Shown one piece after another: positions 25,201 through 39,200 of a stretch of DNA of 64,000 nucleotides. A program made the position numbers and the translations under genes. Location: contig OZ020490.1 of assembly GCA_963971405.1 (NCBI GenBank), positions 8,666,874-8,730,873 on the forward strand, in the 5' to 3' direction. Under the pieces are notes generated by a model. It saw nothing but the letters and a program-made list of their open reading frames with translations, was not told the origin of the DNA and did not search any database. Each line of letters opens with the position of its first letter. The first letter of the stretch is position 1. Source of the stretch: Psococerastis gibbosa (Eukaryota; Arthropoda; Insecta; Psocodea; Psocidae).

Positions 25201-28200
25201 ACGCCTGGACCAATTTGGACAATTCTTTTTTTTAAATGTTCATTGAAGTTCAACAATGGTTTTTACGGCGAGAAAAAATTCGAATAATTGCCGGAAAACC
25301 CCTAAAAACAGCCCTTTTCTTTTTCTCATACAAACGTTTTCTAACTAAAACGTTGAGTCAATTTGAGCTTTATGTTTCACTTGTAAGCGAAATTCTCTTC
25401 TTTGCCTGTGTCCGGACCTAAAAAAAGGGATAGTTCCATGTCGATAAGCTAAGTGCAGGGGACTGTTCTAGAGGGGTCAAGTTGCCTCTTATGAATGGTG
25501 GACAATTGTATGTTTCGCTTATAAGCGAAATTCTCTTCTTTGCCTGTGTCCGGGATTCCGGAATCAACCATTTTTTATGGTTGAAGCCGAAGCTAATGGG
25601 TATTTTTTATCGGCTGCAATTTAAAATTACAATTAAAACAACCAGATAAGGTTAGAAACCAGGGCCATGGACATGTGTTAAAAAAAATTGAAATGTATGC
25701 TTGGTTTGGATTCAACAACTAAATAGAGCCACTACGACCATTCTCAGGTGTCATGCTGCGTATTGCCCAATGCGAGGCCTCGAAGGGGCGAGCTGCCGCC
25801 CGCCGCAGGTGCAAGGGGGGCGGGGCCGCGGTCCCAAGCCCCGCTTGTTTGAAATAAATGTAAAATAAGTTTTGAATTGCCAAATGTAAGAATCCTAGCT
25901 AATGTGCCGTATACGAAGTGGAGTATTAATTTTTTTAACTTCTGCGCCACGAAAAGGTACAGATTAGGGATTTGCGCGTCTGAGACTATGAGGCATTACT
26001 CAGGTGCCCATTCCATTGACCGGCTAGGGCTATTTACAAAAACAGTGACGTGGTAGCGGACATTCAAGACTTAGGCAGGGTTTCCACCGACCTCGCATTG
26101 CAGAATTGACGGAAATGTTTATTTTCCTCTATGCCATAGTTAAAATTGTTCAATGATCATACAGTAAAATCACAAACAAACAAACTAAAATTAAAAAATG
26201 GCGTCATGGGATATGTTAAGTACAAACATTTTAATAGATTTCTATAAAAAGAGAAATGTCATTTGCATTCTGTAATGCGAGATCGGTGGAAACGCAACCT
26301 AAGTCTTGAATGTCTGCTACCACGTTACTGTTTTTGGAAATAGCCCTAGCCGGTCAATGGAATGGGCGTCTGAGACTATGAGGCATTACTCAGAAGCTGA
26401 GCTACTTCGAAGACTAGACTAGTTAAGGGGATATACTACGTAGAAAATGAGCACCCCAAAATTTGTTATTTTTATTGACTTTTTATTTAATTAACAAAGC
26501 AAGTCATTAAAGATTTGGCTCATGGAAGTTGTAGAAGACTGCTTCATGCATCATGTAATAGGAAATATTAAATTTTTGGTGCCTTAGTTCTTTCATAAAT
26601 ACCAGAACGGTCTAAAATTACCCGTATTCTGGGATTTTTGGAAGAACTGCAAAACCGAAAAGTAAAAATACCCGATTCTATGATGCACGAAGTAGGCTTC
26701 TACAACTTAGATTAGCCAAATTTTTAATAACTTGCTGAGTTAATTACATAAAAATGAAAAGGATTTAATTTTGGGGTGCCAATTTTGTTCGTGACATATC
26801 CTCTAAAGGTTAATCTCCATAGATTATTATTTATTTGAGAAGCATTTTCTTTTCCAAAAGATCGAAGTACAATAATACTTACATACTCCGTGTAGATTTC
26901 TTTATTAAATAAATAAAATTCAGATTTAATGTAATTAATTAATGCGTTTTGTTTTATTAGATCGCTATGGGTCTGCCGCTTCACAAGATCAAAGACATTC
27001 GTCTGCTTTATGGTGAGTCGCCTTGGGGAGACTACGCCATTGACTTTGATATGCCTCTACACAAGCCGCAGCCTTGGGGTCACGTGATTGCAGCAAGAAT
27101 TACGAGCGAGAACCCTGATGAAGGTAAGATGATGGTTATTTCAGGTCCCATAGAGGTCGATGCAAAATAAAAATAAAGAATGGCCGGAAACTGGACATAC
27201 GAACCACGCCTGGATGAGAAGACAAAACGTAGTCATAGGCTAAAACCAGGAAAGAAGAAGTCTTCGCTCTCTTTGCAGAAGCTCAAAGAATTCGGTGGGG
27301 CATACGAACGTGGTGTCTGGATGAGGAGACCAAACGTAGTGATAGGAAAAAGAAGACATCGTTCGTTTTGCAAAGGCTCCAAGAAGTCGGTGGATTGGGC
27401 AGGTGGCCAACACCGAGGTCCGAACTCTGTACACCGAGCGAGAATGGAGGGCGGAAGACGGCAAGGGAGGCCATGGAACCGATGGAGAAACGAGGTGGAG
27501 TGTTACCTGCAAGGCCGTAGGCAAGGGGGGGGTTCATGGGGGTTCAACCCCCCCCCCCCCCCCCCCCCCCCGAAATGAAATGGCTTTACACTAGATAGAA
27601 TCGGATTTTGAGAGGAAAAATAGAAACTACTATGTAATGTCCAATGAAATTTCTGAACCCCCCCCCCCCCGAAAAAAATTCTGGCTACGGCCTTGGTTAC
27701 CTGCGAAAGATGTGATTGGCGGCTTGTCAGAGGAAAACCAAGGATCGCTGAGAGAGGGCACAACTCACCCCCAGCTTTGGCGCAGGAGGAGAAGCGGTCA
27801 TTGTCGACCTTCAACGGTTGCAGGCAGCAGTGGAAAAGCTCGGACTGCCATGACGCGTATCTGTACTTGTATAAGTCCTGTTTTCGCCTGTTTCATTGCG
27901 TCAATGGTAATACATTGTAGTATTATATGGTATATATAACACTGACATTAAATTAATATTGGTTGAAGAGGTAACCTCCTCGGGGCTTGTGGTCCAGCGG
28001 TTAAGACGACGCCCCGGTTAGGCGTAGATCGTGGGTTCGAATCCCGCCAATCCCAGTTTTTTCCATATCCTCTAATGTCGGTTATAACGAGGTTATAACC
28101 TCTTCAACCAAAGTTAATTTAATGTCAGTGTTATATATATACCATATAATACTACAATGTATTGAATAAAGCTTTGCCTTTATGCAATTAAGTAAGCTCA

Positions 28201-30258
28201 CAGACCTGCTCGGTTAGATAGTTGTGTAGTTGTGCTAACCTGTCTAGCAACACGAATCATGTCAATATCAGCATAAGTAGAGGATTTGACGATTACTGGA
28301 CTTGTCGGGGCTTGTGGTCCAGCGGTTGAGACGACGCCCCCGTTAGGCGTAGATCGTGGGTTCGAATCCCGCCAAGCCCAGTTTTTTCCATATCCTCTAA
28401 TTTCGTCAATGGTAAGCTTGTCTTAGATTGTCCATTATCGCTTATAGCCGGTGTAGGTTGACATACCAGTTTGCCAATGACCTAAAATTCATACGGAAAC
28501 AATACAAATACTGTCCGAAATCCATGTGGTCCATGGCATTGGACGAGGGACCTATGGGCCACTGTAAGTAGGCCTAGGTCGTTAAAAAGTCGTTAAAAAA
28601 AATTACAAATTAGATACGTATTTATAGGTATAGATAGGTAACCAACGTTAAACCATGCACTGGCCAATGCCTTGCGGTATGTGAATCAATTGTAATTAAT
28701 TGTAAATAACGAAACGAATTGTAATTTTTCTGTTGTTGGTATTAATATAATTGAATTGAATTCACTAAATATATGGTCCATTGACTTCGCTTCCAATTTA
28801 TTAACTTGAACTTTTGTTTCACTGTCAGGTTTCAAACCTAGTTCCGGAACTGTACAAGAACTGAACTTTCGGTCCAGTAAGAACGTGTGGGGCTACTTCA
28901 GTGTCGCAGCCTGTGGAGGACTTCACGAGTTTGCAGACTCACAGTTTGGACATTGTTTCTCATGGGGAGAGAACCGTGAGCAAGCTAGAGAGTAAGTGTT
29001 TATTTAAACTTTAAGACAAACAAATTGTTTTTTGCTTTCATATATATATATAGCAGGGCTTTGTGACGGTCGATTTCCGAGATTTCAACGGATTTACACG
29101 TTTTGAGGTCCTAGGAACCCAAAAAACTGTTTTTACGAAATGTCTGTCCGTTGTTCTGTCTGTCTATCCGCCTGCCTGCAACGCGGCTTGGGGTCAGACC
29201 ACTCCATGGAATTTGAAGAAATTCGGTATGTAGGTGCATAAAAATATTATGGAGGGGTATTCTAATATCGTATGCTATCATATAACAACAATTAAAGGTA
29301 GGTAATTAACTTTGGAGAAAGCCTCTACTGTAAGGGGAATTAGAGAAAGGATGATATAGAAAAATGAATAGAAACGGGATTCGAACCTGCTTTATAATGG
29401 GTTCTGCCAGGTGGTCACCCAGTCCAAGCACTCGACGTGAGTTGCTTTAAGGCGGCTATTCCACTTGTCAATATTCCGTCATTTATGCATCAGTAATAAG
29501 TCTTTGCCATATTATAACTTAATTTATAATAGATAAGTTAAGTATCTACATAATAGTCAGGACATGTAGAGTAGTGGTACGGACTCTGACTTTCACCCGA
29601 AAGGTTGTTGGTTCGAGTCCTACACTTCCTACATTTTCTGGCCATGCTTCGGAGGGCATGTAAAGCAGGCGGTCCCGAGCTTTCTTAGTTGAGTGTAAGA
29701 GAGGGCTTTATAGCCCTAGCTCCGCTAGGTTGGCTTAGTAATAGAACAATAACAAAAAGTCCTTATTTATTTATTTATTTAATAGTCTCCTTAAAACAAA
29801 CATCTCATCATTTTTTGATGCACAAATGACGGATTATTGACAGATGGAATAGCCGCCTTACTGTTCTCCTACTCCTACATTTCACTGTTAACATTTCACA
29901 TTGACACTAATCTGTGCTTGCAGAAATTTGGTTGTCGCTCTGAAAGAACTATCGATTCGGGGCGAGTTTTGCACAACAGTCGAGTATTTGGTGACGCTGC
30001 TTGAGACTCGAAGTTTTATGGAAAACAGTATTGACACGGCTTGGCTGGATGTGCTTATCTCAGAGCGCATGCGTTCCGACAAGCCTGATGTTCTGCTTGG
30101 GGTCATGTGCGGCGCTCTACACGTCGCTGACCGTACTATTAATAATTCTTTTACCAGTTTTCAACAGTCGCTAGAGAGGTGGGTATATTTTTTTGTATTT
30201 GCTGACGTACAATATCATGTAGTCATGTAGGTAAAATGAATGGCTCCCCATCGCCGTT

Positions 30259-30292
<34 letters not shown>

Positions 30293-33200
30293 TAAGTAAA
30301 ATTACTTAAGGTAAAAGGACTTCGCTGTCGCATAGTGGTAGCTTGTTCGTACTCGTGCGAGTTTCTACACATCATGCGATCGGGGACCAGTCGTAACTCA
30401 ACACAGGTATTACCTACAGAGGCGACTGAAGAGGTTATTCGGATACATTCATTGAATTGTTTGTATGCGAACATTCTTTTTTAAAATAGATAAAATGTTC
30501 CAAGGTTTTTTTTAAAGAAACGGCAGATTGGGCTTTTACTTTTAACGAAAGCTAAACCTAATTTTCTTTCTTCATCCTTACACACCAGAAAGCGCTCCTA
30601 CCCTATGTATCCTGCGCTATAATAAAAAGAAGGCAAAACGTATAAAGAGGAAGAAAAAGTGATTGTTTAATCAAAATTAACTATGAAAATGGCAAATTGA
30701 ATATAATATAAATGAAACGTACCGCACCTTCCCTAATAACTCTTTTATGAGCAATACACTTACTGATACAAATACTGTACGCTAACACACGCTCCCGTTT
30801 CTGTTCCAGTCAACCTTTTTTAAAAGTTAGTGAAAATCTTTTTTAAAAGTTCGTGAAAACCATTATACTGCAAAATCGTACAATAGACAAAGGCAAACTG
30901 TTTTAGACGGTCCCTGAGCAACTCGTTGTCCAGATCGCTCCCGATAGCAGTTTGCCGAACCACATTGAAACACACCAAATCGACCCCACTAAAAACCGCA
31001 GTATTGTATTACATACAAACATACAACACCTAAGCCCCTAAGGGCGTAGCTTTATGATGATTAAAAAATAAATAATAGAAACAAATTCTAGAGTTCATGA
31101 AAAGTGAAGAAGGAATGCACACTAGACTTGATGGATTTGTTTTGTTGACGTTTCAGAGGTCAGGTGCAAGGAGCAAATATTTTGGACCATTCCTTTAATG
31201 TAGAGCTCATCAATGAGAGTGTTAAATACAAGGTGCAGACTACGAGGAGTGGTCCCAACTCGTACTTTCTGGTCATGAACGGTTCTTTCAAGGAAATCGA
31301 AGTGCACCGCCTGCCCGATGGAGGTAGGTCATGGTCAAAAAGCAATGAGGTTCTGTAGGGACAGTTTTGGTCACTAGGTTCGCTGACGACAAACCGATAT
31401 CCATATTATTCAAAATGGCCGCCGTTTACATGTGAAAGCTTATCTCTTAGCATCTAATTAATTCTTTTTATATTTTTACTATGCCTGGACCTTATTTCGC
31501 TGCATATAATTCAATATATATATTCTCCATGATTTATAGAAAAATATCACTTTAAAATAATACATAAATAAAATAATTTTAAAATAGTATTGAGGCTTAT
31601 GGAAAAATCAACGCTTTGATATCAGTGCAACTGGTGCTGCCATCTACAAAATGACGTCACAAATGAACCTCATAGTACTTACTTTCTATATTGCAGCATT
31701 ATGTATAATACTGACATTAAACTAACTTAGGTTGAAGAGGCAACCTCCGCGTTATTGCTGAAATTAGAGGATTTTGAAAAATCTGGAGTTGGCGGGGTTC
31801 GAACCCACGATCTATGTCTTGCCGGGGCATCGTATTAACTGCAAGGCATCGAAATCCCGCCAAGCCCAGATTTTTTTTAATTCTCTAATTTCGGTAATTA
31901 CTTTTTATTACTTTATCCGACGCCCACTCTTGGTGTTACCGGGTGCTGTGTCTGTTAGTAGAGTGAAGTAAGGTCGATTGGCACGTTTAATGTTGAATTT
32001 TTTTAAAAATCAATATTGACTTTTTTGTGTTTTTCTATTACTAAGTCAACCCAGCGGAGTTAGGGCTATAAGCCCTCTCTTACACTCAAAGAAAAGCCCG
32101 GGACCGCCTGCTTTACATGCCCTCCGAAACATGGCCAGAAAATGTAGGTGGGCATCATCTACATCCACTAACAGAGTGGGCATTGGTCAGAACAAATGTT
32201 CATCTAAAACAGGCAACAAAAACATTTTTTGCCAGGTCGTGGGGTATGAAATTCTTCACTAGAACCTAGACTAGAGGCTTCCTTGGCTGTCTTGCAGCAC
32301 TGGTCGATAGAGCGTTCTTGTTCTTGCCTCTTCTAGCTAGTTATAACACGGTTTATAGCCCTAAATTATTTTAATTTATTTATGTATGTATTTATTATTA
32401 ACCCTTTAATTGTGTGCCTATTGATTGTATTTAAAACTATACCACCGATATCATATCATAAATTTACTTTCAGGTATTTTACTGTCTGTGGATGGCGCCA
32501 GTTTCACGACCTACATGAAAGAGGAGATAGACCGTTATAGAATTGTGATCGGCAATCAGACCTGTGTGTTTGAGAAGGAGAACGACCCGTCGCTGTTGCG
32601 TGCACCATCTGCCGGCAAACTCATCAGTTTCTTAGTGGATGATGGTGGACATGTTGATGCGGGACAGGCGTACGCCGAAATTGAGGTAGGTCTCTTAAAA
32701 AAAAGCTGTAGGCATGTACTATTGTTCATTCAGACATCTGGGCACCCTAATAATAATGTCCTGAAGGGCTTTTTTATGGGCACAGCAGTGCCTGTGCTAC
32801 GGGTGCTTAGGCCATGGTCCATCCACATTTTGGACGACACTGTAAATCTTTATACTAAGATTGTAAGTGACAATCGCATTTTTTGGCACTTCCTTTAAAG
32901 TGGCCCATGCAATGAAAATTTTCTAGCGCCGCCTCTGTGACCTAGGTCTTCATGTCCAATGCCAACGACCCCATGGAATTTGCGGACATTATTTAAATTG
33001 TTTCCTTGTAAATTAACTGGTACACTTCCTTGATGTCAACCTACGCCGGCTACAAGTGATAATGGGCAAGCTGAGATACGCTTACACCATGATATAACAG
33101 GCGATAGCATGACTTCACCAAGTACGGATACGAGTCTCTGGTGACCCTACCCGAATCCTTGATGAATTTTTTATTATTAAATAAATAAATAATGACTTTT

Positions 33201-36200
33201 TTGTTTGTTTTATTACTAAGCCAGCCTAGCGGAGATAGGGCTATAAAGCCTTTACTTACACTCAACTAGGAAGGCCCGGGACCGCCTGCTTTACATGCCC
33301 TCCGAAACATGGCCAGAAAATGTAGCCAGTGTGGGACTAGAACTAACAACCTTTCAGGTGAAAGTCGGAGTCCTTACCACTAACCTACGTGTTTATTTAA
33401 TATAGGTGATGAAAATGGTGATGACCCTGCGAGTAACGGAAACGGGGAACGTAGTCTACGTGAAGCGGCCTGGAGCCGTGCTGGAGCCTGGTTCTTTAAT
33501 AGCGCACCTGGAATTAGATGACCCCTCGCTAGTCACCAAAGCTCTGGATTACAAAGGGCAGTTTCTTGATTTGGATACCGGTTCTCAGCGTGTAGGCGAA
33601 AAGTTAAACCAGCTACACAACCGCTATAGAACAATGCTGGATAACATTTTAGCTGGTAAGTCCTACTTTAAGAGAAATAACTTAATTGTCTTAGTTCGTC
33701 ATTTTTTAAAATTATGGTGGATTTATATATCGGCATAGCTTCGATTGAGAATGGTGAAATGTTATGTAATCCCAATCGTTTTATATGGTATGGAGAGATG
33801 GACGTTGACCCTAGGTATGGTCAAGAGAATCAGTGCATTTGGAATGTTGATGTGTCGTGCCGTGTCTCTAATGCCGTTTGAGGAATCCCACGTAATGAAC
33901 ATTAAATTAATACTTTAAAAGGGCTACCAAACCAGTCCGGTCAGACCTAACAATAAAAAAAGCATGGAGGATGGTTTCCCCACCGTATCTCACTAGACTT
34001 TCTTGACGTGACCTATTGTAATTAGACAAATCTAATATGCAAATCTTGATAACACACATACATATCAACAAGTTGATGTCGTCACTTTGCGAACGTAGAA
34101 TTGGAGCTACTTATAAAAACTACGTTATTTTATTTCTAGGATATTGCTTACCAGACCCATTCCATCTACCCCGCGTCCGCGAAGTTATCGAAAAGTTCAT
34201 GGCGTCACTTCGGGACCCCAGCCTGCCGTTACTAGAACTCCAGGAAGTAATCTCGTCCATTTCCGGTCGCATACCGATCTCGCTGGAGAAGAAGATCCGA
34301 AAACTCATGTCGCAGTATGAAAGAAATATCACATCCGTGCTGGCGCAGTTTCCCAGCCAACAGATCGCCAGCGTTATTGATAGGTGAGCAGCTCAGTTTA
34401 TTTTCGATTTTATAAGATCTAGCCTAGTGTTCTGTTGTAAAATGCAGTTCTATATAGGAGAGATGGGACATTCGTGAGTAGATGTTTTTAATTTCCGGTG
34501 TCACCTGCCAGGTCTTCTTCAGAGCACACCTTCCAAGCAATAACGAATCCGATCGTGGCTTCGAGACGTGCTCTGATTGGTCAAAAAAGGTGTCAATTAA
34601 CCGAAGCTTTGATCGGTCAAAGAAGACGTGGCACCAGAAATGCATAAAATATCCTTGGCGGGAGTGAATGTCCCTTGTACCTACATAGAACTCTAAGCAT
34701 TTAGACCAGGAATTGAAATAAATGAAGTAGAGTTTCTTCGATTCTTCCTCTTATCTACTTGATTAAGTCTTGCGTCAATGGTAAACTTGTCTCAACTTGT
34801 CCATTAGGCGCCCATTCCACATACGTCAATGAAAAATTGAAAAATGACGTAAATTGACGTGGTAGCGGAATTTTTAGTATGTCTTTAATGTCTGTTAAAA
34901 CGTCATTTTTCAATTTTTCATTGACGATTGACGTATGTGGAATGGGCGCCTTATCGCTTGTAGCCGGTGTAGGTTCCCATCGAGGATGCCAATGACCAAA
35001 AATTCACATGAACACAATACAAATAATGTCCGAAATCCATGGGATCGTAACTTGTAGAAGTAGAAGAAGCGTACAACAACAATTTAAAAACATGCAGTGT
35101 GAAGGAGGGAGGACTTCATAACCCTACCTCTGCTATGTTGGTTGATTAAATTATTTATATATTACCATTATTATTATTATTTGTTGACAGCCACGCCGCT
35201 AGTCTGCAGAGGCGTCAGGATCGCGACGGTTTTTTCATAACTACTCAAGGCATTGTCCAGCTTGTGCAGCGGTATCGTAATGGAATTCGCGGCAGGATGA
35301 AGTCCGTGGTCCATGAGCTGCTGCGACAGTACTACGCTGTCGAGAGCCAGTTTCAGCAAGGTGAGACTAGTCCAGGGGTAGGCTTTCAGTAGCACCTAGA
35401 AGATGTGGGTTGAAATCCCCCAGATGCCTGCTTTTTCACCCGTGGAAAAAAATAGGTACTCATTATCGTATGGACGTTGGCCTGATTGTAGTAGCCCATT
35501 GAATCCAAGTTCGTGAAAACGCCAGTGGCTCGCTGGAAAATCCTTCATTGGGGTAAATGGATGGGTGAAATAAAAACAATCTATTTCTGAATGCATTTCT
35601 GATCGCTGAGTCCCTGCTAGTCGTCGCTAGTACACGGAGTTCAGAAAACCGTGCACTAGCATGAGCTCAGCTTCGACTCTCCAAGAGAAATTGAAATCTT
35701 CTGGAGTAGACTCTGTGGTTTTCCACCAACCTCTTTGCTCCAATGGTCGATTTTCCGGTGTACTTTATCCAATGCCCACTGTTGATGTTACGGCCATCTG
35801 GTGCCGTGCCTGCCAGTGAGTCTATTGACATGTTTGTACAATAAGTGGGCAGCATCCATGCGTTCTCTGAGGCAGAGTGGGCATTGTTCAGAAGCAGCCA
35901 CGCCCGGTTTTCCATTGTGTCACCGGCGACAGAATCGTCTTTGTGTACCGGGCCTATCGTTGATATGTATGCATTTTGCCGCAGGTCACTATGACAAGTG
36001 CGTCTCGTTGCTACGGGAACGGCACAAGGACGACATGGCTGCTGTGACAGCCGCCATCTTTTCCCATTGCCAAGTCGCAAAGAAGAATGTTTTAGTGACT
36101 ATGCTCATTGATCACCTGTGGGCCAACGAGCCGGGCCTGACTGACGAACTGGCAACCACGCTGAATGAGCTTACGTCGCTGAATAGACATGAACATTCCA

Positions 36201-39200
36201 GGGTGGCTCTCAGAGCTAGACAGGTTGGTAAAAGACACTGGTGTCAATTTTCACTGAAGAATGTTTATGTGACCTTTTAACATAGCTTAGCTGAAGGCCA
36301 CACCTACCTTATTTCGGGAAGGGGAATACAACGGTTACTGCAGTCGGCCGCCATTTTTATCCTTTTCAAATGCATGGCGGAGTATCTGTCGGATGATTTT
36401 ACTTTCTGTATGTTTGCCGAAACATGGTGCTGCCAGTTCGGGACTTATGACTAGTTACAAGAAGCATTCTTTAAACAAGGCAATCATGTACGTACCAAGT
36501 AAGTTCTTCTTCTTCTTGTGCCTCTTCTCTTGAAGATTGGCAATTGCAATTTTAGTGTTGATGACCATACTATGGAATTTTAATACAGTAGTTTCCCGTT
36601 GCCCTTCGACATTCTTATTCCTTCGCCTTCGGGGCCAGTTTCCCAACCCCAGGACAAAAGAGTGCCTTGCACTCGGTCCCCTATCTGTTCAGTCGCCAGT
36701 CCGCGTTGCCATCTTCACCATGAGGAGAGATTAGTGGTTTTCGCGTCATTTAGGCATTACTCAGAAGCTCAGCTACTTTGAAGATAAGTACTTGCAGAAG
36801 AAAGTAAACTTTTGCTTATTCCGCGCCTTATCAAATACGGGGGGGTCGGCGTTACGGTCCTGGCGCTTCCAAAGCCCTCTGTTGAAGACGTCCTTGTAGA
36901 TGAGTCTGAGTTCTGCCATATCTGCCCTGATCTTTCTCGGCAGCGTCTTCTTCCCTCCCTTTCCTCGTTTTCCTGGGACCACAATCTCAGCCCATCCTCT
37001 AACAGGCGTTTTCCCCTTGTGCGTTACCAAGTAAGTAGAGAACAATAATAAGCCCTGCATTAAAATTCTAAAGCCTAGGTGATACCGAATAATAAGTTTT
37101 AGTCACGTGGCGCGTTAGTGAAGTTTTTTTGTCTGATCACTCATTGTTCTCTTCCAGGTTCTGATAGCTGCCCACCAGCCCGCCTATGAACTACGTCACA
37201 ACCAAATGGAAAGCATATTCCTCTCCGCTGTTGACATGTATGGTTTGGACTTCCATCCAGAGAACGTACAGAAACTCATACAGTCGGAGACGTCCATCTT
37301 TGACATTCTCCATGACTTCTTCTATCACTCCAACAAGGCTGTGTGCAACGCTGCTCTTGAGGTAGGATTATGTCTTTTTCCTGCATAGATTTAGGTAATA
37401 TATATAGCCTTGAGTTCCCTCCATCCAGGGGTCGTATCATCGTAATGAAACTGGAAAAATATATGACAGCCAGCTTCGATATTCAGCGATATTTAGCGAC
37501 TTCGATGGCAAAGTGGTAGCGTGCTTGTACTTGTGTCGAGTTACGATACGTCTCCGATCACGAGGTGTGTAGAGACTCGTAATTCCCTCTTAATCTGATC
37601 TGTTGTTTTTAGGTATACGTTCGCCGTACGTATATTTCCTACGACCTAGCCTGTCTGCAGCATCTAGAGCTTTCCGGCGAAATCAGTTTGATCCATTTCC
37701 AATTCATTCTTCCGTCGTCACATCCCAACCGGATACCCCTGAGCAGGGCCGCTACTGACGGAGTCGACCTTGATAGTACTTTAGTTGTGGGATCTCAGAA
37801 CTGGTAGGTTAAACATCAGGTTGACGTTATGCACTTCGTTAATGGTGTCCTCGGAGCATGCGCAGTAGTCAGCGACAATGTAGCCAACGTAAAATGTGTT
37901 AAGTTCTCTTAAGGCGGGGATTCCACAGACCTGCTAGTGGTAAATACAAATACGGTAACGTGGTAACAGACATTCAAGACTTAGGTGGGGTTTCCATCGA
38001 CCTCGCATTGCAGAATGCAAATGACATTGACGGAAATGTTTGTTTTACTCTATGCCATAGTTAAAATTGATCAATGATCATAGAGTAATAAAATCACAAA
38101 CAAACTAACTAAAATTAGAAAATGGCGTCATGGGATATGTTTAGTACAAACATTTTAATAGATTTCTATAAAAAGAAAAATTCTAATTTCCGTCAATGTC
38201 ATTTACATTCTGCAATGCGCGGTCGGTGGAAACCCCGCCTAAGTTTTGAATGTCTGTTACCACGTCACCGTATTTGTATTTAGCACCAGCAGGTCTGTGG
38301 AATCCCCACCTAATTGTCCATTCTACTGAATTGGGCCCGGTGCACAAAAGCAGGCTTACTGAGACAGTACTACTGGAAAAGCTATCTTACTGCAAAGGGG
38401 GGCAACTAGGTAGTGGGCCTGTGGAAGATGTCAGTGTCGGTTTGGCAGAGGATGACCGTGATGTCTGGTGAGAGGTGGTGCGAGAGGCCAAAGCTGTAGC
38501 CCCGGGGAAGAGAGGAAGGCCAGGTGGTCCCTAGCAGTCTAGATGTCGGTAGCGGAGCGACTCGCCGGAGGAAAACCATTAACCAAGGATCGGGTTTTCT
38601 GGTGAGAGGTAATAAGCTCACTGTGATGAAGCGCCGAAAAAAGGGAAGAAGAAGATGGTGCGCCGTATAAGAATTTCTAACACAGTCACCGATTTCAGGT
38701 CGCGAACAGGAGTGATGGCGGCCTTCGAGTCGTTTGATGACTTTACGCAGAATGCAGACGAGATTCTCGACGTGATCACTGACTGCAGCAGCTCGGCATC
38801 GGTATGTTCTAAAGTTCTGGATGCTGTGGACAACGTCAGTGGGTCGGGAGTCAGCAACTCTGTCAGTCTTAATCTCGGGGAGGTCGGCCGGATAAATGAC
38901 GATGTGGCAACGGTAAGTCGACTGAGTTAAGAGACAATAATTGTCTCAATTACTTTAAATAATTTTATACTGTAGTGATATCATATTATGTAAACCTGTA
39001 TTGTCGAAGAATTGGAATACATTTAATTGATTTGATTTGATTTGAATCGTAGGGGGAAAAGCCTTATAAGTGGAAGCATCAAATACCAATCATGCAACTC
39101 ATGGATGACCTTCAAATGACGTCACTACCGATTCTGCTAGTAATTCCCCAATTCAAACCTAAATCGATGGGGAAAATATTTTTTTCCTACTAAATAACAT

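Noticed and set aside
27180..27578. 132-codon open frame with basic and proline-rich segments
   Set aside because: Made of LINE remnants plus the C-run of the mini-MULE at 27511; no splice context or consistent composition.
27983..28379. Two functional tRNA-Thr genes
   Set aside because: The stems fold well, but position 33 is C, the units carry a shared repeat tail, and one sits in a transposon loop; treated as mobile tRNA-like units.
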